61,942 nt of DNA from a virus (IMGVR_UViG_3300044533_000356:1-61942); one strand, 5' to 3'. Positions 26,300-33,661 are shown, counted from the stretch's first letter. Translations and numbers: made by a program. Notes: a model not told the origin generated them from the letters alone.

Positions 26300-26487
26300 C
26301 TGTTCTCCGAAGGTACGAATTTAAACGCCTTGTTTGCGTTGATAAGCCCATACGGGCTGGCGGTAAAGTTATGACCCTTGTAGCAGTCATAACAGTATTG
26401 AGTTGGCGACTTGATGTCGCACTTGCACTTGCGGCAGAACTTCCACGGCTTGCGCTTAATGGCCTTCTCGCGTTCTTCGGGGGTCAT
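26294..26487. repeat. direct duplication, copy 2 (194 bp)
   Basis: This is the partner of 25185-25378, with start points 1109 bp apart in the same orientation. Flanks differ except for a short block upstream that encodes the truncated gene fragment at 26456-26533. Confidence 0.9.
26296..26487 (-). CDS. zinc-finger protein, copy 2, 63 aa
   Basis: This protein is identical to the one at 25187-25378, with the same CRKCKC and CYDC zinc ligands. It is preceded by a short frame that overlaps its start. Because all base differences from copy 1 are silent, both copies appear to be under selection or kept alike by conversion. Confidence 0.78.
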   Translation of the reverse strand: MTPEEREKAIKRKPWKFCRKCKCDIKSPTQYCYDCYKGHNFTASPYGLINANKAFKFVPSENR

Positions 26488-26533
26488 GGCTTCTCCAGTA
26501 ATCTCGCAACGCCTCTTCCTGTTTGTCAGTCAT
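26456..26533 (-). pseudogene. truncated duplicate of the 78-aa gene (25 codons)
   Basis: The frame begins MTDKQEEALRDY, almost the same as the start of the gene at 25375-25611, then changes to unrelated residues and stops inside zinc-finger copy 2. It looks like the remnant of a tandem duplication with an internal deletion. It may still serve to couple translation. Confidence 0.7.
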
Positions 26534-26625
26534 TTGATGATCCTCAGAAAAGCACCGCATCGGGCGCACTTGTACAAAGGTTGGCCCTCAACAGGCTCCC
26601 ACATGTGTTGCTTGCAGTTGGTCAT
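26530..26625 (-). CDS. 31-residue zinc-knuckle peptide
   Basis: The ATG at 26625 starts MTNCKQHMWE and the peptide continues to YKCARCGAFLRIIK. Cys, His and a CxxC pair make a minimal zinc-binding fold. The stop overlaps the next start (ATGA). It is too short for routine gene finders, but the spacing and coupling support it. Confidence 0.55.
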   Translation of the reverse strand: MTNCKQHMWEPVEGQPLYKCARCGAFLRIIK

Positions 26626-26628
26626 GCT

Positions 26629-27132
26629 TCACCCCACCAAGACGTTACGCAATGCTTTGAACAGTGCGATGGCTTGATGCACAGTCAGCTTGTCGATGAC
26701 ATCGTCCGGTGACCACTGTTTAACCTCCGGGGTAGGCTCGGCAACGGGCGCTGCTTTGCGAGTGATGGTGACGATCTTGCGCTGCTGTGCTTGTGGCTTC
26801 GAAGCCTGCGCCTTGAGTGCCCTAGCTGACTTGAGCGGCGTGTACTCGTTGGTTGTAACGTACAGCAGGTGTGCGCTCTCGCGCATCAGGCCTTGCTTGA
26901 GCATCTGCCCAAGCAGTGAGGACACAGAACCGGCCTTGTAGCCTTGCTTGGCCAACGCAAGAGCGACCTCTTTGCGGGTCATACCGGGGTTGTCCCGCAC
27001 GAAGTTGAACGTGATGCGGGTCACGTTGTTGGTCACAGTGAAGTAGGGCTTGGCAGGCTCGGGCACAGGGGGCGAGGCAGGCGGCTCCCAATCGTCGAGG
27101 GCTTGGCGTAAAGCAGTTGCAATATCAGGCAT
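26629..27132 (-). CDS. putative winged-helix protein, 167 aa
   Basis: The start MPDIATALRQAL at 27132 has an AAGGAGAA leader. Residues about 50-98 (NPGMTRKEVALALAKQGY, SVSSLLGQMLKQGLM) form a winged-helix domain. The rest is a basic linker and an acidic C-terminal helix. It is a candidate early transcription regulator, but no family is named. Confidence 0.68.
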   Translation of the reverse strand: MPDIATALRQALDDWEPPASPPVPEPAKPYFTVTNNVTRITFNFVRDNPGMTRKEVALALAKQGYKAGSVSSLLGQMLKQGLMRESAHLLYVTTNEYTPLKSARALKAQASKPQAQQRKIVTITRKAAPVAEPTPEVKQWSPDDVIDKLTVHQAIALFKALRNVLVG

Positions 27133-27161
27133 GAGATTCTCCTTTTGTTGATAGGGAAAGA

Positions 27162-27377
27162 TTACTTGCGGCGATGGATGCGAGGCACAGCGAACCACGG
27201 CTCAGTGGTGTTGGCAATGACAGGGGGTTTCTCCGGGGGCAGTGGGGCCAGCTTCTCCGAGGGTGGAGCCCATCCGTACTTGCGCCACAGCGCCTGCACG
27301 TCAGCCCCACTGTTCCACTTAAAGTCGGGATGCCCTACCGGTATCCACGGCATGGTTTTTGTTGCTGCGATGTTCAT
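27162..27377 (-). CDS. small Pro/Trp-rich protein, 71 aa
   Basis: PWIPVGHPDFKWNSGADVQ and a YGWAPPSE motif suggest a small fold followed by a Pro-rich linker and a basic end. An AAGGAGAAA ribosome-binding site precedes it. Function is not recognised. Confidence 0.62.
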   Translation of the reverse strand: MNIAATKTMPWIPVGHPDFKWNSGADVQALWRKYGWAPPSEKLAPLPPEKPPVIANTTEPWFAVPRIHRRK

Positions 27378-27414
27378 AGTTTTCTCCTTGGGAATGGTTA
27401 TTGTTTGTCAAGTG

Positions 27415-27603
27415 CTAGACATTTGTCAACATCTTTTTTAGCTGTTGTATTTGGTACTCTATGTTCTGCCTACGCCGCCATGCTTGGGTCTCGTCTTGCA
27501 GGTCAGAGGGGCAGTTGCGCACCTGATGTGCGGGTCTAGCGTAGCGGTCGCAGTCCTTGATAGCCTGCTCAAGCTCCGCGTGTAGTTGCTCTAGTGTTTT
27601 CAT
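27415..27603 (-). CDS. small helical protein, 62 aa
   Basis: MKTLEQLHAELEQAIKDCDR and a second charged helix (RRRQNIEYQIQQLKKML) predict a helical hairpin. The stop is TAG within TTGACA-rich DNA before the next gene. Function is unknown. Confidence 0.6.
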   Translation of the reverse strand: MKTLEQLHAELEQAIKDCDRYARPAHQVRNCPSDLQDETQAWRRRQNIEYQIQQLKKMLTNV

Positions 27604-27732
27604 TCAGTTCTCCAAGTAAAGGAACACGGCCAAGAAGATGGCCAGCAGTAGAAAAATGATGCGCTCACCTTTGTCGGTGATGGGCTCACGGTATGTGGGG
27701 ATAGGCTTTGCAGGGCCTTTGTATTTGGGCAT
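27604..27732 (-). CDS. small membrane peptide, 42 aa
   Basis: The frame begins MPKYKGPAKPIPTYREP and ends with a hydrophobic stretch (residues about 25-40, IIFLLLAIFLAVFLYL) that would span the membrane once. It directly abuts the next gene, with the stop adjacent to the following ATG. It is an early membrane peptide, perhaps acting on the host envelope or superinfection; the role is not shown. Confidence 0.6.
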   Translation of the reverse strand: MPKYKGPAKPIPTYREPITDKGERIIFLLLAIFLAVFLYLEN

Positions 27733-27734
27733 GG

Positions 27735-28013
27735 TCAAAACTCCTGTGGTGGAAACTCAAAGTAGTCGAACATGGCGTCGATGACATGCGCCAGCAACTC
27801 AAGCTGCTCCCACCACTCAGCGTCGCTCACATTGTCGTACCTACTCCAGCGCGTCATTTCGTACTTGTCTAGCACGTCATTGATCGGGCCGAAGGTCTGG
27901 CCCAACTCGTTGAACAACTCCACCGCCATCTCTGGCGTGAGGGCCGTGTTTCCGCTGTCAGATACAAAGTGCATCACAGCAGCGGCTTTGGCCGAGTCAC
28001 TTACTTTTTTCAT
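27735..28013 (-). CDS. acidic protein of unknown function, 92 aa
   Basis: Helical, acidic and Trp/Phe-rich (DAEWWEQLELLAHVIDAMF). A GAAGGAGAA ribosome-binding site precedes it, and palindrome 1 lies 23-47 nt upstream of the ATG. No family is recognised. Confidence 0.65.
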   Translation of the reverse strand: MKKVSDSAKAAAVMHFVSDSGNTALTPEMAVELFNELGQTFGPINDVLDKYEMTRWSRYDNVSDAEWWEQLELLAHVIDAMFDYFEFPPQEF

Positions 28014-28035
28014 TTACGTTCTCCTTCGGGTTGTG

Positions 28036-28060
28036 CTGGTGATACACCACGTATCACCAG
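28036..28060. repeat. dispersed palindrome, copy 1
   Basis: Arms CTGGTGATAC and GTATCACCAG pair perfectly over 10 bp around ACCAC. It is 8 nt downstream of the stop of the peptidase-like gene (minus strand) and upstream of the 92-residue gene. Within the 21-bp consensus it carries one change in the right arm. Confidence 0.85.
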
Positions 28061-28068
28061 CGGGTTGA

Positions 28069-29190
28069 TTACACGGCGTAGGACTGGTCGAATATCTCGG
28101 CCAGCACTGCTGTGGGGTCATACGTTGCGCTGTTCTTGAGCGCAGTGGCAAGCACCTGCTCGTCGATCTTGTTGCGGTCAATCAGGCGCTCGGCCATCTC
28201 TGGGTCTTCGGGCCACACGGACTCACACATCATCTCAATGAGCCACTGCTTACTGCCAGCTTGCGCATCGTACAAAGCCTCCTGAAGCTCGATGGTGTAA
28301 GAGTCATGGTCATAGTCGGCATCATCAAGGTGATGCCACTTAGTCCAGTCGCTTGCATAGGCAGAACTGACACCCGTCAGGGGAGTCCCTGCGTATGCGC
28401 CGTACCCCCAGTCCATGTACTCCACCACAGTTGGGTCACGGTCAGTGGGCAGGGAGTCCCAGTCGATGAGCGCCACACGATCGGCCAGTGCTTGGAAGTG
28501 GACGATGTCGAGCGACTCCTTGTCACTGTGCTCAGAGTAGTAGCCCACGCTGATGTTGGTGCACTCGGGTATGACCTCGATGAACTCGGCCGTGTCGGTA
28601 TACACCCCTGTGTTGTCGGGCAGGTACATCAGCGTCATGTCCTCGTTGAGCGCGGCACTGAGGGCATCGGCAAACGCATCAGAGCAGCAGCGCCCACGGC
28701 CTTGGTGTGTGATGACACTGTCGATACCCCTGCGGTCAAACGCAATCGCCCGGTCGAACTCAGCCAGTAGCTTGGCGTCATGCTTGGCCAGATGCGTAGC
28801 ACCGATACCGCCGCACTCCTCACCTTGCGTGAAGATGTAGTAGGCAGGCACACCGCTGTGCATCAAGTGCATGAGCATCGCCACACCCGCGCCATCATCG
28901 GCCCCCAAAGCTGCACCGTCAGCGTACCAGTAGGTAGGCGTCTGCTTGATCTTGTTGGGGCCCTCCTTGCGGTGCACAGTGTCAACGTGCGCAACGAACA
29001 GCGTCCGGTTGGATGAGTTGAGCCGCGTGTCAACGTGCAGGTTGCCAGCAGCATCGCGCTTGATGCGAGCATCAGCAGGGACACGTTGCTCAAGCCAGTC
29101 AGTCAAGCGGCGTGTACCCTCGCTGTTGTGTGGGCGCATCATCGAGAGCGCACGGGCAAGAGTCTTGTACAGGATAGTGTGTTTGTTCAT
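28069..29190 (-). CDS. M20/M28/M42-like zinc peptidase homologue, 373 aa
   Basis: The motif order follows di-zinc aminopeptidase-like enzymes. LFVAHVDTVHR supplies the first His/Asp, ALGADDGAGVAML the bridging Asp, FTQGEECGG the catalytic Glu pair, AIAFDRRG another Asp, and YYSEHSDKESL the last His. The first 250 residues cover that fold; the C-terminal ~110 residues are acidic and unrecognised. Such a gene is unusual in a phage early operon. It could process host peptides or act on a host defence or regulatory target. Its ATG overlaps the previous stop by 4 nt. Confidence 0.8.
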   Translation of the reverse strand: MNKHTILYKTLARALSMMRPHNSEGTRRLTDWLEQRVPADARIKRDAAGNLHVDTRLNSSNRTLFVAHVDTVHRKEGPNKIKQTPTYWYADGAALGADDGAGVAMLMHLMHSGVPAYYIFTQGEECGGIGATHLAKHDAKLLAEFDRAIAFDRRGIDSVITHQGRGRCCSDAFADALSAALNEDMTLMYLPDNTGVYTDTAEFIEVIPECTNISVGYYSEHSDKESLDIVHFQALADRVALIDWDSLPTDRDPTVVEYMDWGYGAYAGTPLTGVSSAYASDWTKWHHLDDADYDHDSYTIELQEALYDAQAGSKQWLIEMMCESVWPEDPEMAERLIDRNKIDEQVLATALKNSATYDPTAVLAEIFDQSYAV

Positions 29191-30629
29191 TTGGTTTCTC
29201 CATCAGTTTCGTTGGTTGTTGTCTCAAGGTCTAGCTCGGCTTGCTCTGGCTCAGGCGCATGGTCGGGGTGGTACAGGGAGCCATCCACCTCTACGCTGTC
29301 GGTGTCATCGGTGTACCAGTTGTATGAGTCCTGACACTGCCAGCAGTCATCTTTGAGCTCGTACTGATTGCTGTCCTCGGTGTAGCAGATGTCATCGTCA
29401 TCGGTATGGTAGTACGCATCACAGGACTCGACATACACAGCGTTGTCACTGTGCGTGTAGTCACCGTCATGCAGCTCCACGATGTCGTTGTCGCTAAGCC
29501 AGTCGCTGTCGTACCAGTCACCTTCTTGCGTCTGCACTGCGTTCTCGTTGTGCACGTAATACTCGTGACGCCTGCGGCCATTCACCCTCGTGTAGTTGTC
29601 GATGCAACACGGGCCGACTGTACTGTCGCCGCCATAGCCGATCGAGTAACTGTCGTCCTCGTCCATGCCCTCGCCGCAGTCATCGCAGGTACAGGTGTGG
29701 CCGTTGATGTGCCCACTTGTGCTGCACGCCTCGTACCCGTTGTAGTCGGAGATGTGGAAGGTGTCGTCCTCCTCGACAACGTGCTGGTTGCCGCCGTCGA
29801 TGTATGGCATGAGGAACCCGTCACGCCGTAGCGGGTAGCGCATGATGTGGATGTGGTCAGGCCAGCCGCGCCACTTGGCATAACCCAAGCCCTTGAGATA
29901 CGCCTCGATAGCCTCGTCAGCACCTGAGTGCGAGCTGTACTCACGCTCTCGTTTGTATGAGCGCACGAACCCCTTGTCACCATCCTCGCTCTCGTGCACA
30001 AGGCAGCGACCCAGCACCATGCCGTCAGTGTCAGTCCGCACAGCCATGCCCCAGCCAAGCGATGGGTCGTACACCTCGTAAGGGTGGCGCTCTTGCTTGT
30101 CATGGCACATGATGTCGAAGCTCGAACTCATACATGAGCGAGGCCCGTGTATCACAGCGTGAACCATCTTGTCCATCTCCTTGGTGAGTATGGTCGAGCC
30201 ACCATACGTGTACTTGGCACCGATGTCCCGGATCAGGTTCGATGGTGCGTCAGGGAAGTGACGCGTCAAGTACTTACCGATGGTGGTCACGACAGCCTTG
30301 GCATCGCTGTCGCCGTTGTGCATAGCGGACTGCTCGTTGCGTGTGTAGGCTATGCGGTTGGGGTCAGTCAGCGCCTTGTGTGGCCACTCAAGCAACAGTT
30401 GCTGCCAGTCCTCGGCACGATACTTGTGCTCGGTCATCATGTCGAACACAGCAGGGTGCAGGCTGTGGCGTGTGCGCTGTTGGTTGAACCACTCGCGACC
30501 CGGTGTAACGAGGCGGTAGTTGCCGTAGCTGATGCGCTCATGCACACCGTCAGAGACGATGCGTGCGGCGGCGAAGAATACGTAGTCCATGAAGTGGTGT
30601 GCTTCAACTCTGTCTTTCCATGTAGGCAT
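29187..30629 (-). CDS. large Cys/Asp-rich early protein, 480 aa
   Basis: The start MPTWKDRVEAHHF at 30629 has the GGAGAAAGCAAA leader. The N-terminal ~270 residues are mixed alpha/beta without a known motif. From about 320 on come cysteine pairs (CTCDDCG, CWQC) and very acidic, Tyr-rich segments such as YYHTDDDDICYTEDSNQYE. These look like several degenerate zinc-knuckle repeats, which could mimic nucleic acid by charge. It is coupled to the peptidase gene. The family is not recognised. Confidence 0.75.
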   Translation of the reverse strand: MPTWKDRVEAHHFMDYVFFAAARIVSDGVHERISYGNYRLVTPGREWFNQQRTRHSLHPAVFDMMTEHKYRAEDWQQLLLEWPHKALTDPNRIAYTRNEQSAMHNGDSDAKAVVTTIGKYLTRHFPDAPSNLIRDIGAKYTYGGSTILTKEMDKMVHAVIHGPRSCMSSSFDIMCHDKQERHPYEVYDPSLGWGMAVRTDTDGMVLGRCLVHESEDGDKGFVRSYKREREYSSHSGADEAIEAYLKGLGYAKWRGWPDHIHIMRYPLRRDGFLMPYIDGGNQHVVEEDDTFHISDYNGYEACSTSGHINGHTCTCDDCGEGMDEDDSYSIGYGGDSTVGPCCIDNYTRVNGRRRHEYYVHNENAVQTQEGDWYDSDWLSDNDIVELHDGDYTHSDNAVYVESCDAYYHTDDDDICYTEDSNQYELKDDCWQCQDSYNWYTDDTDSVEVDGSLYHPDHAPEPEQAELDLETTTNETDGETK

Positions 30630-30692
30630 TTTGCTTTCTCCAGTTTCAGATTTTAGGAAGTGATGGGTATGGTCGCCACCCATCAAGGCGCT

Positions 30693-30711
30693 GTGATACA
30701 CCCTGTATCAC
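30693..30711. repeat. dispersed palindrome, copy 2
   Basis: GTGATACA and TGTATCAC surround CCC. It ends 4 nt after the stop of the 30716-30943 gene on the minus strand and precedes the Cys/Asp-rich gene by 64 nt. Confidence 0.88.
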
Positions 30712-30715
30712 GGAT

Positions 30716-30943
30716 TCACTCAACGACAACAGTCCAGCCCATCGCCTCGATGACGCGTTTGAGGGATGGGTCTGGCGTCATGCCAACGACAATCGTTGCA
30801 GTCTTGTCGGTGTGGTTGATACGCACCATCGTCATTGATCGAGGCACCATCCATATACCGCCATCCTTGACGGTGTCGAACATGTTGCGTGTCCACTTGA
30901 CTGCGTTGCTCATGCCCGCTTTGGTGTTGAGGTCGTAGTTCAT
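30716..30943 (-). CDS. small protein of unknown function, 75 aa
   Basis: The start MNYDLNTKAGMSNAV at 30943 overlaps the previous stop by 4 nt. The protein is a compact alpha/beta type (MTMVRINHTDKTATIVVGM). It is followed directly by palindrome 2. Function is unknown. Confidence 0.65.
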   Translation of the reverse strand: MNYDLNTKAGMSNAVKWTRNMFDTVKDGGIWMVPRSMTMVRINHTDKTATIVVGMTPDPSLKRVIEAMGWTVVVE

Positions 30944-31173
30944 TTGCGTCCTTTCTTCTTTGGTACTGTGAATGTGCCAAGCCACTCAGTGCCCGGCACT
31001 TGGGGCTGGAACATATTGATGTCGTACTCAGTGGTGTGCGGTACGGGCACACTGAACAGGTTGTAGGTGTACCCGTCCTCGTTCATAAGATCGAGCAGTG
31101 CGGGCAAGTCTCGCGTCTCGTTGGTTGTGGCCCATGTCGCTACGCTTGCGGCAAAAAAGTGTTGGTCTTTCAT
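30940..31173 (-). CDS. small protein of unknown function, 77 aa
   Basis: Begins MKDQHFFAASVATWATTN and ends with basic VPKKKGRK. Its start touches the stop of the upstream gene. No domain is recognised. Confidence 0.62.
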   Translation of the reverse strand: MKDQHFFAASVATWATTNETRDLPALLDLMNEDGYTYNLFSVPVPHTTEYDINMFQPQVPGTEWLGTFTVPKKKGRK

Positions 31174-31382
31174 TACATTTCTCCTTTGATGAGCTGATCC
31201 ATGCGGTGTTGGCGGTAGAACTTGCAGAACAAGTCCCCGAACGCCGTGAGTAGGCGCTCTCTGTTGGTGGTGTCCGCTACGTAGAACGCACGGGCTATGT
31301 GCCCTGCAAAGCTACCGCCCTCACGCTCCATCAGTAGTGCCGCTGATAACAGCATGTCGTGGTCTAAGTCCATTGCTTTCAT
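31173..31382 (-). CDS. small helical protein, 69 aa
   Basis: The start MKAMDLDHDMLLSAALLM at 31382 follows an AAGGAGAAAGCAA leader; the longer frame upstream is non-coding-looking. The protein is helical with an amphipathic FYVADTTNRERLL. Function is unknown. Confidence 0.62.
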   Translation of the reverse strand: MKAMDLDHDMLLSAALLMEREGGSFAGHIARAFYVADTTNRERLLTAFGDLFCKFYRQHRMDQLIKGEM

Positions 31383-31399
31383 TTGCTTTCTCCTTGTGA

Positions 31400-31672
31400 T
31401 TAAAGTGTGCAGTACCAGCGATGGGCGCTGATACGTTTGGTTTTTAGGCGTACGTTTAGCGTCTGGTGCAGGTACGTGTTGAAACTCTTGACTGGCACAG
31501 ACTCGGTGACGCCAGTGGAAGTCTTGCGTATCTGATCGCTCTCTATGATCACAAAGCCTTGTGCTTGCATCGTCTGGTACAGCGCAGGCCAGTCGTGCGT
31601 TACCACAACCTTGGTCGGTACAGGCGTGGGCGGTAGTGTCCATGCCTCGGCGGGTATGTCTTCGATCCTCAT
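31400..31672 (-). CDS. protein of unknown function, 90 aa
   Basis: Contains a Pro-rich start (WTLPPTPVPTKVVV), then an alpha/beta segment and a basic C-terminus. The leader is again GGAGAAAGCAA. Not recognised. Confidence 0.62.
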   Translation of the reverse strand: MRIEDIPAEAWTLPPTPVPTKVVVTHDWPALYQTMQAQGFVIIESDQIRKTSTGVTESVPVKSFNTYLHQTLNVRLKTKRISAHRWYCTL

Positions 31673-31881
31673 TTGCTTTCTCCTTGGTTAAGTAAGTTGT
31701 CACGCCATGCGTCAAGCTGGGCGAGCACACTCTTGCGTGTGCCCTCGTACCCCATCATCTTGAGCGTTGAGTAGGCCGTTGGCCCACGGGACTTACTCAT
31801 GCCTAGCATCTCCAGCTTGAGCATCTGGCGCAGAATTAAGAGGCGAGCCGCTTCGATCTGGTGTCCGGTCAGTGTTGTCAT
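31669..31881 (-). CDS. small helical protein, 70 aa
   Basis: MTTLTGHQIEAARLLILRQML starts a helical protein with a possible HTH-like centre (GPTAYSTLKMMGYEGTR). Palindrome 3 lies 71-91 nt upstream. Function is unknown. Confidence 0.6.
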   Translation of the reverse strand: MTTLTGHQIEAARLLILRQMLKLEMLGMSKSRGPTAYSTLKMMGYEGTRKSVLAQLDAWRDNLLNQGESK

Positions 31882-31951
31882 GGATGTTTCTCCTTGCCGC
31901 CCCGTTGAGGTAGGCTCCACCATGCGGGCGGCGTTGCATGGTTGAGTGGTT

Positions 31952-31972
31952 GGTGATACACCGTGTATCACC
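31952..31972. repeat. dispersed palindrome, copy 3
   Basis: A perfect 9-bp copy: GGTGATACA and TGTATCACC around CCG. It begins 4 nt after the stop of the 31977-32717 gene on the minus strand. Confidence 0.9.
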
Positions 31973-31976
31973 GTGG

Positions 31977-32717
31977 TTATTTGATAAGGCCGTGCCATGT
32001 GCGTGGTAGGACTGCGGGTGGGTTGCTGTCCAGTACGTGTTGCGCCCTGTACATATCATCAAGCTGGCGGTCTAGCTTGGCTTTGGTGTCCGGGTCTTGC
32101 GTCACCTCGTACTCACGCTCGGCACTGGCGATGGCGTTGACCAGTTCCGTAGCCAGTGCAAAACTTTGCGCCTTGTGTTGGGGCTTGGTCATGCGGCGCT
32201 CAAACGGGGTCTTGCGTTTGCCTCGGGGCGGTTGGGGCAGGGAGTCGAACACAGCGGTGATGCGTTGCCTGTCGCTTGCCTTCACGTAGTCCGTCCAGTG
32301 CTCTCCGTTGTGGGGTATGACACGACCCGTCTCCTCCTTGAGATAGGCCACGAACTGTTTAGGCGTGTGCTCCGAACTGTCGCGCACCTTGACCAAGCGT
32401 TCGATCACGCCGGTGATCGCTGTCTCGTAGGCACACAAGGCGTCCCACTTGCGCTGATCGTCCGGCGTTAGCTTCTTGGTCTGGGTCTTGCGAACGTACA
32501 CAGTCTGGCGCTCGGCTCTTGCCGCCGCGAGTAGTGCCTCCCAACTGTTGGCCACGGTGGTGGCTTTGATGCGGGCTTTTCGGCGCTCGGATTTCATCTC
32601 TTGCACACGGGCCACGATCTGCCCAACGAACACAGACGGTAGCTTTTTCTCAGTTAAGAGATCACGCAAGCGGGCTTCGCTTACGTCAAGCCACCATGAT
32701 TTGATGGTTTCATCCAT
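31977..32717 (-). CDS. charged protein of unknown function, 246 aa
   Basis: The start MDETIKSWWLDV at 32717 has an AAGGAG site. The protein is highly charged and helical, with many Arg/Lys and Glu residues and no recognised motif. It is the first gene downstream of the candidate origin, and the TTAACT/TATATA promoter could drive it. It could be an origin-linked initiator or a DNA-binding protein, but only position suggests this. Confidence 0.68.
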   Translation of the reverse strand: MDETIKSWWLDVSEARLRDLLTEKKLPSVFVGQIVARVQEMKSERRKARIKATTVANSWEALLAAARAERQTVYVRKTQTKKLTPDDQRKWDALCAYETAITGVIERLVKVRDSSEHTPKQFVAYLKEETGRVIPHNGEHWTDYVKASDRQRITAVFDSLPQPPRGKRKTPFERRMTKPQHKAQSFALATELVNAIASAEREYEVTQDPDTKAKLDRQLDDMYRAQHVLDSNPPAVLPRTWHGLIK

Positions 32718-32858
32718 GAAAAACTCCTTAAATAATGGGTTGGTCAGAAAACTGTCCGATTTGGTTAGTCGTATGTCGCCCGGTTTGGACGGTCGCAAAC
32801 CCGCATGGGCATTGGGTTTGCGCTGTTTTTGTCCAGCTATCTATCTTTTTTAAAAACA

Positions 32859-32887
32859 TATATAGCCTGAACCTTTCTTTAAGTTAA
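32859..32887 (-). promoter_or_regulatory. possible sigma70-type promoter
   Basis: On the minus strand, TTAACT and TATATA are separated by 17 nt, about 140 nt ahead of the 246-residue gene. The match is moderate, and the surroundings are AT-rich, so chance occurrence is possible. Confidence 0.38.
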
Positions 32888-33076
32888 TTGAACAAACTGA
32901 GCTTCTGAGTTTACACCTACTACTAACACCTATTCTTCTATACTATAAAGTTTTTTTATAGATAGATAGATAGACAGTTTTGAGCGGGGCCACGCAACCA
33001 TGCGGGTTTGCGGCCGTCCGTACTGCAAAACTTGGACTAATCTTTTTGGACACTATTTTTTGGGTTATTTTAAGGT

Positions 33077-33097
33077 GGTGATACAAACTGTATCACC
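33077..33097. repeat. dispersed palindrome, copy 4
   Basis: GGTGATACA and TGTATCACC flank AAC. It begins 2 nt after the stop of the 33100-33324 gene on the minus strand and borders the candidate origin. Confidence 0.9.
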
Positions 33098-33099
33098 GA

Positions 33100-33324
33100 T
33101 CAGAAGCCGTCCAAGGGGCGTTGCTGGCGTATGTTGATCTCATGCCAGAGCTGGGACATGGATGCACAGGGTATCGAGACGGTCGTGCCTACCATCGCCA
33201 CGCTTGCGACCCAGTAGGGGTCACGCTTACCCTTGGGGTAGTGGATTTGAGCGCACCAAAGTGCGCCAGCTTGGTCACGCCATTGGGCGATTGTTTCGGT
33301 GGTGGGTTGCTTGAGGTTACGCAT
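33100..33324 (-). CDS. small protein of unknown function, 74 aa
   Basis: MRNLKQPTTETIAQWRDQAG begins a mixed fold with GALWCAQIHYPKGKRDPY. A GGAGAAACTTCC-type leader precedes it. Not recognised. Confidence 0.62.
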   Translation of the reverse strand: MRNLKQPTTETIAQWRDQAGALWCAQIHYPKGKRDPYWVASVAMVGTTVSIPCASMSQLWHEINIRQQRPLDGF

Positions 33325-33356
33325 GGAAGTTTCTCCTTGTCGGGCAGGATTGCCCC

Positions 33357-33383
33357 TTCAGCCCACGCTAGGAATGGGCTGAA
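33357..33383 (-). other. intergenic hairpin after a stop codon
   Basis: TTCAGCCCA and TGGGCTGAA pair perfectly over 9 bp around a 9-nt loop, 9 nt after the stop of the 47-residue gene. There is no T-tract. It occupies the same position relative to a gene end as the palindromes, but has another sequence. Confidence 0.6.
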
Positions 33384-33392
33384 AGAGTTTCC

Positions 33393-33536
33393 TTACCAGT
33401 CGCGTGTATCAGGGTTGTCGATGCGGTACTCCCGCAAGGCTTGGCCAAGGGCTGTAGCCCATCGCTTTTTGCCGGTACGCCAGCAGTAGGCTTGTAATTC
33501 GAGTAGGCGGGCGAAGTAATCTATATTGGTTTTCAT
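33393..33536 (-). CDS. small protein of unknown function, 47 aa
   Basis: MKTNIDYFARLLELQAYCWR starts a short helical, basic protein. The longer frame upstream is rejected because this ATG has a GGAGAAACTTCC leader. Not recognised. Confidence 0.58.
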   Translation of the reverse strand: MKTNIDYFARLLELQAYCWRTGKKRWATALGQALREYRIDNPDTRDW

Positions 33537-33638
33537 GGAAGTTTCTCCAAAGGACACGCATGGCCAGTGCGTTTGACACGGGGAGGAACAACGGGCCAGC
33601 CGCGCCCGTTGAAGGTTATGCAAGAAACGCATAAAGTT

Positions 33639-33659
33639 GGTGATACGCCGTGTATCACC
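33639..33659. repeat. dispersed palindrome, copy 5
   Basis: GGTGATACG and TGTATCACC flank CCG, with one change in the left arm. It begins 2 nt after the stop of the 33662-34099 gene on the minus strand. Confidence 0.88.
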
Positions 33660-33661
33660 GA

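Larger units (their letters stand above)
32718..33099. other. 0.38-kb non-coding segment, candidate replication origin
   Basis: No gene is supported here. The core 32787-33019 has an outer inverted repeat (GGACGG, one variable base, CGCAAACCCGCATGG, and its complement, 21 of 22 matching). One outer arm also forms a local CGCAAACCC/GGGTTTGCG hairpin (32794-32822). Inside lie complementary CTATCTATC and GATAGATAG runs and a very AT-rich stretch (32830-32975) suited to duplex opening. The layout fits an origin or initiator-binding region; a control region for the 246-residue gene is the alternative. Confidence 0.5.

Noticed and set aside
27405-27432. promoter from two TTGACA sequences on the minus strand
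   Set aside because: No -10 element at acceptable spacing; the first TTGACA is coding sequence.
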